6,572 nucleotides of DNA from an uncultured Opitutia bacterium (GTDB lineage: Bacteria > Verrucomicrobiota > Verrucomicrobiia > Opitutales > Coraliomargaritaceae): contig CALBPO010000332.1 of NCBI GenBank assembly GCA_937899295.1, positions 1 to 6,572 of the forward strand, read 5' to 3'. Shown here piece by piece: positions 1 to 6,572 of the stretch (position 1 is the stretch's first letter; each line of letters starts with the position of its first letter). The translations under genes were made by a program, and so were the position numbers. A model generated the notes under the pieces. That model saw nothing but the letters and a program-made list of their open reading frames with translations, did no database searches and was not told the DNA's origin.

Positions 1-588
1 AAAAAACTATTTTACAAAACTTCCGCAATGGCCCTCGGCTTCGCAATCATGAGTTTAATGACTGGGTGCGCTTTAAACGACGCACCATTACCGACTGCTG
101 AAAACGTCAACATCGATCGATTTATGGGGCGCTGGTATGTGCATGGCTACACACCAATCATCGTGGATAAAGATGCACATAATGCGATTGAACACTATCG
201 CCTCGATGCAGATAAAAAAATTCAGACAACTTATCAGTTTCGCGATGGTGGGGTTGATGCTGAGATCAAAACGCTCACACCTGTTGGCTGGGTTGACGAG
301 GAAGTTGACAGTAACGCGGAGTGGCGCATGCAATTCATTTGGCCTTTCACCTCTGACTACATTATATTGCACCTTGATGCTGACTATTCGGAAACGATCA
401 TCGCGCATCCTAGTCGCAAGTATGCATGGATTATGCTGCGCAGTGATACAATGAGCGATGCTGATTATGACCGCTTACTATCAAAGCTGAAGGCCGTCGG
501 CTACGATACAAATCTTATGCAGAAGCTGCCCCACGACTGGAGCGGCGAGGCAGAACGCTTAGCCGAGATGGAAGCGAATGGGCTTTGA
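1..588 (+). CDS. Lipocalin-family outer-membrane lipoprotein (Blc-like), 5' end cut by window
   Basis: This is a bacterial lipocalin, a beta-barrel protein that binds lipids or other hydrophobic ligands, probably anchored to the inner face of the outer membrane. An ATG lies at position 28, but the frame is open to the window edge and reads KKLFYKTSA before it. That supplies the basic n-region a lipoprotein signal needs, so the true ATG is probably immediately upstream of base 1. Counting from the ATG at 28, a hydrophobic stretch leads to the lipobox MTGC, with Cys14 as the lipidation site and Ala after it, which fits outer-membrane sorting. The lipocalin GxW signature is at 34-36 (GRW). The last strands resemble Blc: a YIILHLDADY-like strand at 111-120, then RKYAWIMLRSD at 130-140 and a C-terminal helix. 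The 186 residues from the internal ATG match the family length. The gene converges on the DUF1573 gene. Family assignment is firm; the ligand is unknown. Confidence 0.88.
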   Translation, partial: KKLFYKTSAMALGFAIMSLMTGCALNDAPLPTAENVNIDRFMGRWYVHGYTPIIVDKDAHNAIEHYRLDADKKIQTTYQFRDGGVDAEIKTLTPVGWVDEEVDSNAEWRMQFIWPFTSDYIILHLDADYSETIIAHPSRKYAWIMLRSDTMSDADYDRLLSKLKAVGYDTNLMQKLPHDWSGEAERLAEMEANGL

Positions 589-635
589 GTCAAAGTAGCA
601 GGCGCTACCCTATAAATGAGTCGCAGTAGCCGGTG
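586..635. repeat. Imperfect direct repeat in the convergent intergenic gap
   Basis: The 65-bp gap between the lipocalin and DUF1573 stop codons carries two imperfect copies of a 19-base unit, at 586-604 and 617-635, matching at 15 of 19 positions with a 31-bp period. Both begin TGAGTC and contain AGTAGC; the first copy overlaps the lipocalin stop codon. GTAGC at 595-599 can pair with GCTAC at 604-608 as a 5-bp hairpin, and GTAGC at 626-630 is an alternative partner. No T-run follows on either strand, so it does not read as a classical intrinsic terminator. Confidence 0.35.
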
Positions 636-653
636 ACAGATAGTCTTTATGGC

Positions 654-1322
654 TTACGGTTGCACAAAAGCGTGCACGCGCGTCTCAGCTTTTCTGCCAT
701 CGGGACCACCTCCATAGACAGTGATCGTGCCGCGGTAGAGCTTACTAAAGTCCTTTGGTTCCACCTTTAAGACGATGGCGCCATTATTTTTCGGATCGTC
801 GCTTTCTTGTGTCACAATGAGCCGCGAGCGATCGTAGTCTATTTGCAAGATTTGGTCGATATAGCGCTCATCCATTAGCAGGTGCACAGGGCGAGAGCTT
901 TTCGAGCTTTCAGGCTTCCAGAAAACGATCTGCGGGCGGGCCTCGATCAAAGCGGGGATCTGCACGTTCATCTTTAGCGTTACAAGCGCGTCTGTTTGAC
1001 TGTCGAGGTAGACCTGTAGCCGGTTACGATTCAAGCCTTGGCGCTTTCCTTTACTAAAAATAGCGACGATCTCGGCCGATTCGCCCGGCGGAAGAATCTT
1101 TTTATTGAGGATCGTGTTCGTGCAACCGCAGTTGCTTTTCACGCGTGCAATGCGGACGACTTTTTCGCCCTCGTTTGTTACCTTGAAAGAAGCACGGGCC
1201 TCCTCTTCATCAGGCCCCATCTCGATGCGCACCTCAGTCTGATCCCAGACCAAGGTCGACGCGTTAAGAAATGAGGCACAAGCAGTAAAGAGCACTGCGA
1301 TAAGTGTTGGGCGCGTAAGCAT
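654..1322 (-). CDS. Exported DUF1573-domain protein with CGC motif
   Basis: This 222-residue protein carries a DUF1573 domain, a family of exported Ig-like-fold proteins of unknown function. The N-terminus (basic residue at 4, hydrophobic 6-19) is a signal sequence. Either type I cleavage occurs after Ala21 or lipidation at Cys15 (FTAC, a weak lipobox). The signature region is at 45-70: an FKVTNEG beta-strand, VVRIARVKSNCGCT with Cys65 and Cys67, and then LPPGESAEI at 77-85, typical of the family. Cys65 and Cys67 are the only cysteines outside the signal region. A second beta-rich half (about 125-222) matches nothing I recognise. It is the last gene of a minus-strand set, 31 bp after the MauE-like gene, with no clear Shine-Dalgarno before the ATG. 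The context of a rhodanese and a redox-type membrane protein suggests a periplasmic thiol or sulfur role, which is inference. Confidence 0.85.
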   Translation of the reverse strand: MLTRPTLIAVLFTACASFLNASTLVWDQTEVRIEMGPDEEEARASFKVTNEGEKVVRIARVKSNCGCTNTILNKKILPPGESAEIVAIFSKGKRQGLNRNRLQVYLDSQTDALVTLKMNVQIPALIEARPQIVFWKPESSKSSRPVHLLMDERYIDQILQIDYDRSRLIVTQESDDPKNNGAIVLKVEPKDFSKLYRGTITVYGGGPDGRKAETRVHAFVQP

Positions 1323-1353
1323 TGTTTAAGAGTTGGGTAAAAGTAGATTAAGA

Positions 1354-1845
1354 TCAAGAAGTGCTCGCACCTTCTCTCAAGCTTCGTTGCCGCGGATACT
1401 GCCAATCACGAATCAGCACACAGCCGCAGGCCGTGAGTAGACCGAGATTTCTAAAAATCAGCCAGAGGTAATCCGGTGTTTTATAGGATTCATGGGCGCT
1501 AAAGCAGCCGCAGCTGATGTCTAGACCGCGCGCCCAAGCGCTGGCGTGTAAGATGATGAATGCGATCAGTAACAGGGCGATGACTAGGGCGCTGCCACGC
1601 CTAATTTGTGGAATTAAAAGGCCAAAACCGGCCACCAGCTCTAGCCAAGGCAGCGCTAAGGCTACCCACACCGCAAGATCACCAGTGACTACACGGTAGC
1701 CCTCCACAGAGGTCGTAAAAGCCGTAGGGTTTTGGATCTTGGGCAGCGCCGCCAGGATAAATGTTGCCGACACGATGAGTCGCCCGATTAGGATCAGATA
1801 GGCCGAAAAGGCCGTTGAACGTATTCTTGGTCTTATTCCTGCCAT
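1354..1845 (-). CDS. MauE/DoxX-type four-helix membrane protein
   Basis: This is a 163-residue inner-membrane protein of the MauE/DoxX superfamily, whose members support disulfide or redox chemistry of partner proteins in the envelope. Four hydrophobic segments are visible, at about 15-36, 58-79, 85-105 and 126-146. The conserved ALPKIQNP stretch follows the first. The basic N-terminus (RPRIR), the basic 2-3 loop (IRRG) and the basic C-terminal tail predict N-in/C-in topology by the positive-inside rule. This places the SCGCF motif (Cys112, Cys114) in the periplasmic 3-4 loop, as in MauE relatives. A second CGC (Cys140, Cys142) sits towards the cytoplasmic end of helix 4. The start is fixed by a strong AGGAGG nine bases upstream, and the reading frame overlaps the rhodanese end by 13 bases, so the two are probably translationally coupled. 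The partner substrate is unknown; the DUF1573 protein is the obvious candidate. Confidence 0.85.
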   Translation of the reverse strand: MAGIRPRIRSTAFSAYLILIGRLIVSATFILAALPKIQNPTAFTTSVEGYRVVTGDLAVWVALALPWLELVAGFGLLIPQIRRGSALVIALLLIAFIILHASAWARGLDISCGCFSAHESYKTPDYLWLIFRNLGLLTACGCVLIRDWQYPRQRSLREGASTS

Positions 1846-2237
1846 GCGACGCTACCTCCTTTCAAGCTATAGATCTCTGCGTCGGGCAGAGACTCACGTA
1901 AGCGCTCAGCAATCCGTTTACTCGTGTCGCAAGCCTCGGCCCCGCAATAAATGACAATTGGCCGCGGCTGTATGAGCCAAGTATTCATTAGCTCTAATAG
2001 TCCTGTATCCCAGTCACTCTCATCGAAGAAGAGCGCACCGGGGAGATGGCTTTCTTCGAATTCTTCAAGCGCCCTCGCATCGACCCAAATCGCGTTGAGT
2101 GTCTGAGCATCGGCCAAGTAAATCTCGCCTGCTTGGAGCTCTGGCTCTGCCCCCGGCTGCGGCGATAGTCCACCGACTAGTGAATAGGCGATACCTATCA
2201 CGGTCAGCAATAGTATGATGCATAACTCCCGAAGCAT
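1833..2237 (-). CDS. Membrane-anchored single-domain rhodanese
   Basis: This is a rhodanese-like sulfurtransferase domain of 134 residues, using the ATG at 2237. Residues 5-23 form one hydrophobic segment (CIILLLTVIGIAYSLVGGL) that should anchor the domain in the inner membrane with the catalytic part outside. The domain shows WVDAR at 51-55 (the conserved Asp-x-Arg region), SHLPGALF at 63-70 and the active loop YCGAEACDTS at 97-106. Cys98 is in the catalytic position, followed by Cys103 (CX4C), a variant of the usual CX5 loop. It ends GGSVAWQE, like other rhodaneses. The frame is open further up to a GTG at 2315, but that would place 26 non-conserved residues before the anchor and run into the divergent promoter region, so I prefer the ATG. 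It is first in a set with the MauE-like and DUF1573 genes. A sulfur-carrying or thiol-disulfide role is likely; the substrate is unknown. Confidence 0.85.
   Translation of the reverse strand: MLRELCIILLLTVIGIAYSLVGGLSPQPGAEPELQAGEIYLADAQTLNAIWVDARALEEFEESHLPGALFFDESDWDTGLLELMNTWLIQPRPIVIYCGAEACDTSKRIAERLRESLPDAEIYSLKGGSVAWQE
1855..1860 (-). promoter_or_regulatory. Shine-Dalgarno AGGAGG of the MauE-like gene, inside the rhodanese gene
   Basis: The minus strand reads AGGAGG, nine bases before the ATG of the membrane-protein gene. The same bases encode the Lys-Gly-Gly near the C-terminus of the rhodanese. It is the only strong ribosome binding site I could find before any gene in the window, and it supports the overlapping start at 1845. 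Confidence 0.8.
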
Positions 2238-2346
2238 GGAGCCTAGCTTACTAGCTGCCCTAAGGGATGAAAGTATGAAAGTAGGAATGTTTTGATTGGT
2301 GAATATCCTTTCCACTTTCGCGACTTCTAACTTTCATACCCTCAAC
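2238..2346. promoter_or_regulatory. Divergent control region with repeated GTATGAAAGT motif
   Basis: This 109-bp gap lies between the divergently oriented rhodanese and YjbQ genes and must hold both promoters. ATGAAAGT occurs twice in tandem at 2267-2282. GTATGAAAGT at 2273-2282 recurs exactly, inverted, at 2330-2339, close to the YjbQ start. A third partial half-site, ACTTTC, lies at 2314-2319. Both outer copies lie next to a GGG run (GGGATGAAAGT and, on the other strand, GGGTATGAAAGT). The arrangement looks like operator half-sites for a shared regulator. I could not assign convincing -35/-10 boxes to either gene. Confidence 0.45.
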
Positions 2347-2766
2347 ATGTCTGTTTTCACTAAAGAAATCGTCGTCACCGCGCCTGGTAAATCGACTTCC
2401 GAGTTCACTTCTATGATCGAGGAGGCCTTAGCCGAATCGCGGCAGAACGAAGGCACCGTTACCGTGTTTTGCCGCCACACCAGTTGCAGCCTTGTAATAA
2501 TGGAAAACGCCGATCCTTCTGCACGTCGCGACCTCGAAGCTTTCATCGATCGCCTAGTCCCGGAAAACGACCCGCATTTCACCCACACTTACGAGGGTGC
2601 GGATGATATGCCGAGTCACATTAAGATGGCACTGACCCGAACGGCCGAGGTGATTCCTTTCGTCAATGGCCGCCTTTGCCTAGGAAGCTGGCAAGGTGTC
2701 TTCCTCTGGGAGCACCGTAACCACAGCCACGAACGCCGTATCGTGCTCAGCTTCCAGGGGGAATAA
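2347..2766 (+). CDS. yjbQ: YjbQ/UPF0047 family protein
   Basis: This 139-residue cytoplasmic protein belongs to the UPF0047/YjbQ family. E. coli YjbQ has been reported to have a weak thiamine-phosphate synthase activity, though the true cellular role is unsettled. The family signatures are all present: FCRHTSCSLVIMENADPSAR at 41-60 (HTS..L plus ENADP), RRDLEAFIDRLVPE at 60-73, EGADDMPSHIK at 83-93 and NGRLCLGSWQGVFLWEHR at 107-124, ending in the typical LSFQGE. His44, His91 and His123 lie in these blocks and are candidate metal or active-site residues. The length equals the usual 130-140 residues when the ATG at 2347 is used. A TTG further upstream at 2296 would add 17 unconserved residues. 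No Shine-Dalgarno is visible. It is a single gene between two minus-strand clusters. The family call is firm; the symbol is by homology. Confidence 0.92.
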   Translation: MSVFTKEIVVTAPGKSTSEFTSMIEEALAESRQNEGTVTVFCRHTSCSLVIMENADPSARRDLEAFIDRLVPENDPHFTHTYEGADDMPSHIKMALTRTAEVIPFVNGRLCLGSWQGVFLWEHRNHSHERRIVLSFQGE

Positions 2767-2768
2767 TT

Positions 2769-3092
2769 TTACTCAATGCCTGCCAAGCAGTAGGAGGTGA
2801 TTTCCATGATCTGCTCCTGCTCGATGGTGTAGATGTCGCAGTAATGCATATCGGTGTCGAGATCGGCACCTTCGACCACGATGTGGTTCTTGCCCTTAAT
2901 TACACGGCCGTTCTGAAAGTTAGCTTTGCCCTGAGAGGCCGCGTCTTCGCACATCTCTTTAACTGCTGCGTTGCCGTCGATCGTACGATCGCCCACAATG
3001 TGCCATTCGATGCCGTCGGCGATAAAGTCGAGTGCGACTGCGGAGTCGCCCATGGAAAAAGCCTCACAAGCTGCGATGATTTTTGCGTGCAT
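2769..3092 (-). CDS. SnoaL/NTF2-like small protein
   Basis: This 107-residue protein has the layout of the SnoaL-like/NTF2-like fold: an N-terminal helix pair (1-25), then IEWHIVGDRTIDGNAAVKEM at 28-47, the W..vG...i.G pattern seen in many SnoaL-like proteins, followed by beta strands ending CDIYTIEQEQIMEITSYC at 85-102. Members of this superfamily are small cone-shaped barrels acting as isomerases, hydrolases, cyclases or simple binding proteins, so the fold does not give a function. The ATG is 2 bp after the purA stop codon, which suggests translational coupling and membership of the guaB-purA transcription unit. Its stop is 2 bp from the stop of the convergent YjbQ gene. No Shine-Dalgarno is evident. 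Fold assignment is good; the role is unknown. Confidence 0.75.
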   Translation of the reverse strand: MHAKIIAACEAFSMGDSAVALDFIADGIEWHIVGDRTIDGNAAVKEMCEDAASQGKANFQNGRVIKGKNHIVVEGADLDTDMHYCDIYTIEQEQIMEITSYCLAGIE

Positions 3093-3094
3093 GT

Positions 3095-4642
<1,548 letters not shown>

Positions 4643-4660
4643 TAATGATAAATTACGAAA

Positions 4661-6235
<1,575 letters not shown>

Positions 6236-6269
6236 GTGCTAATCACAGCAAAAGATTGTCTTTTCTCAA
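6236..6269 (-). promoter_or_regulatory. Possible guaB promoter giving a very short or no leader
   Basis: Reading the minus strand towards guaB, TTGAGA (6269-6264) matches the -35 consensus at 5 of 6 positions. After a 16-base spacer, TGTGAT (6247-6242) matches the -10 consensus at 4 of 6. Only six bases then separate it from the ATG, so a transcript from it would start at or next to the start codon. This would fit the missing ribosome binding site. The -10 match is weak, so this is tentative. Confidence 0.25.
6250..6264. promoter_or_regulatory. AAAAGA-N3-TCTTTT inverted repeat upstream of guaB
   Basis: A perfect 6-bp inverted repeat with a 3-base centre (AAAAGATTGTCTTTT) ends 15 bases from the guaB ATG and lies between the candidate -35 and -10 boxes. 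A repressor bound there could block the promoter. It could also be a weak AT-rich hairpin in a leader RNA if transcription starts further upstream. No known purine-regulator site is recognised. Confidence 0.3.
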
Positions 6270-6274
6270 GTAGG

Positions 6275-6301
6275 AAATGACTCTGTGCTTGTAAATGAGT
6301 C
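6275..6301. repeat. Paired AAATGASTC elements upstream of guaB
   Basis: AAATGACTC (6275-6283) and AAATGAGTC (6293-6301) are direct repeats differing at one base with an 18-bp period. The embedded GACTC and GAGTC are also inverted copies that could form a 5-bp stem. The second copy is part of TAAATGAGTCGC (6292-6303), which recurs exactly at 613-624. A regulatory role is possible but unproven. Confidence 0.25.
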
Positions 6302-6341
6302 GCCAAATTTCAGTGAAGCCCTATCGGCGAGCGTTTCGTCA

Positions 6342-6363
6342 ACCATTGCGCACTGCGCATGGT
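6342..6363. repeat. Nine-pair hairpin with one bulged T
   Basis: The left arm ACCATTGCGC (6342-6351) pairs with the right arm GCGCATGGT (6355-6363) around a 3-base loop ACT. It gives nine Watson-Crick pairs, with one T bulged out of the left arm. It is GC-rich and compact, but lacks a downstream T-run on either strand, so I do not call it a terminator. Confidence 0.5.
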
Positions 6364-6517
6364 GAATGGGTGCTTAAACACTCACACTGAATGGTGCAGA
6401 GCGCGGCAAATCCACTGCTGCACATGCAAAATCTGATGTCCCGTTACGCGTATGGTCCGACGCTACTTGGGCGCCCGATTACGGTAATATGCACGACAAT
6501 TGCCGGTCCACAACAGG

Positions 6518-6529
6518 GTGGTGCACCAC
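6518..6529. promoter_or_regulatory. Perfect 12-bp palindrome GTGGTGCACCAC
   Basis: GTGGTGCACCAC is its own reverse complement. Perfect 12-bp palindromes are uncommon by chance in a few hundred bases and often mark binding sites of dimeric regulators. It is about 280 bp upstream of guaB, so it may belong to a gene beyond the window. Confidence 0.3.
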
Positions 6530-6572
6530 TTCGTTTGATAATCTACTGTCTTGGAACAGCCATCGCCAGCCT

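Larger units (their letters stand above)
6304..6572. other. Gene-free region rich in dyad symmetries upstream of guaB
   Basis: I find no convincing gene in these 269 bases. They hold a series of dyads: GGCGA/TCGTC at 6326-6340 (one G-T pair), a strong hairpin at 6342-6363, a near-palindrome GTGCTTAAACAC at 6370-6381, GTGCAG/CTGCAC at 6394-6399 and 6418-6423, ATTACGGTAAT at 6478-6488, and a perfect 12-bp palindrome at 6518-6529. No T-run follows the hairpins. The region could be a distal guaB control region, a structured RNA, or decayed accessory DNA. Confidence 0.4.

Noticed and set aside
595..608. Intrinsic terminator between the lipocalin and DUF1573 genes
   Set aside because: The stem is only 5 bp and no T-run follows on either strand.
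2238..2315. GTG start at 2315 for the rhodanese
   Set aside because: It would add 26 residues without family similarity ahead of the membrane anchor and would consume the divergent promoter region; the ATG at 2237 places the hydrophobic anchor at the N-terminus.
2296..2346. TTG start at 2296 for yjbQ
   Set aside because: Family members begin close to the MSVFTKEI stretch; the extra 17 residues have no similarity and overlap the control region.
6336..6381. Integron attC-type recombination site around the 6342-6363 hairpin
   Set aside because: There is no pair of core sites of the RYYYAAC / GTTRRRY form at suitable positions, and no gene cassette is visible.
6391..6572. Partial plus-strand open frame running off the window end, with ATGs at 6391, 6424 and 6436
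   Set aside because: About 60 codons open, but the protein resembles nothing I recognise, there is no ribosome binding site, and an open frame this long is not rare by chance. Two overlapping minus-strand frames from the edge (ending near 6463 and 6482) are equally open, so none is called.

Overview
The window looks like a stretch of chromosome from a Gram-negative, didermic bacterium. My best guess is Verrucomicrobiota, perhaps the Opitutae/Puniceicoccales group. This rests on a lipocalin lipoprotein, on a rhodanese / MauE-type membrane protein / DUF1573 cluster of the kind seen in Verrucomicrobiota, Planctomycetota and Bacteroidota, on divergent purA and guaB proteins, and on a near absence of Shine-Dalgarno motifs. 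The assignment is an inference; no rRNA or other marker gene is present.

Layout. Positions 1-588 (+) hold the body of a Blc-type lipocalin lipoprotein whose start codon very probably lies just outside the window. It converges on a three-gene minus-strand cluster (2237 down to 654): a membrane-anchored rhodanese, a four-helix MauE/DoxX-type membrane protein and an exported DUF1573 protein. All three carry closely spaced cysteine pairs. A 109-bp divergent intergenic region (2238-2346) with repeated GTATGAAAGT-type motifs separates this cluster from a plus-strand YjbQ/UPF0047 gene (2347-2766). That gene ends 2 bp from a second minus-strand cluster (6235 down to 2769): guaB (IMP dehydrogenase), purA (adenylosuccinate synthetase) and a small SnoaL/NTF2-like protein. 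The last 337 bp (6236-6572) contain no convincing gene, but hold the guaB leader and a dense series of dyad symmetries.

How the genes work together. GuaB and PurA are the two enzymes that compete for IMP: GuaB leads to XMP/GMP, and PurA leads to adenylosuccinate/AMP. Placing both in one likely transcription unit puts the purine branch point under common control. Both proteins keep their catalytic residues but depart from the family at recognised substrate or cofactor contacts. The rhodanese-MauE-DUF1573 cluster has the look of an envelope thiol or sulfur relay. The DUF1573 protein has a single CGC motif as its only cysteines beyond the signal region. The membrane protein has two CGC motifs predicted near opposite faces of the membrane. 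The rhodanese has a CX4C active loop. This cluster is the best candidate for an undescribed system here.
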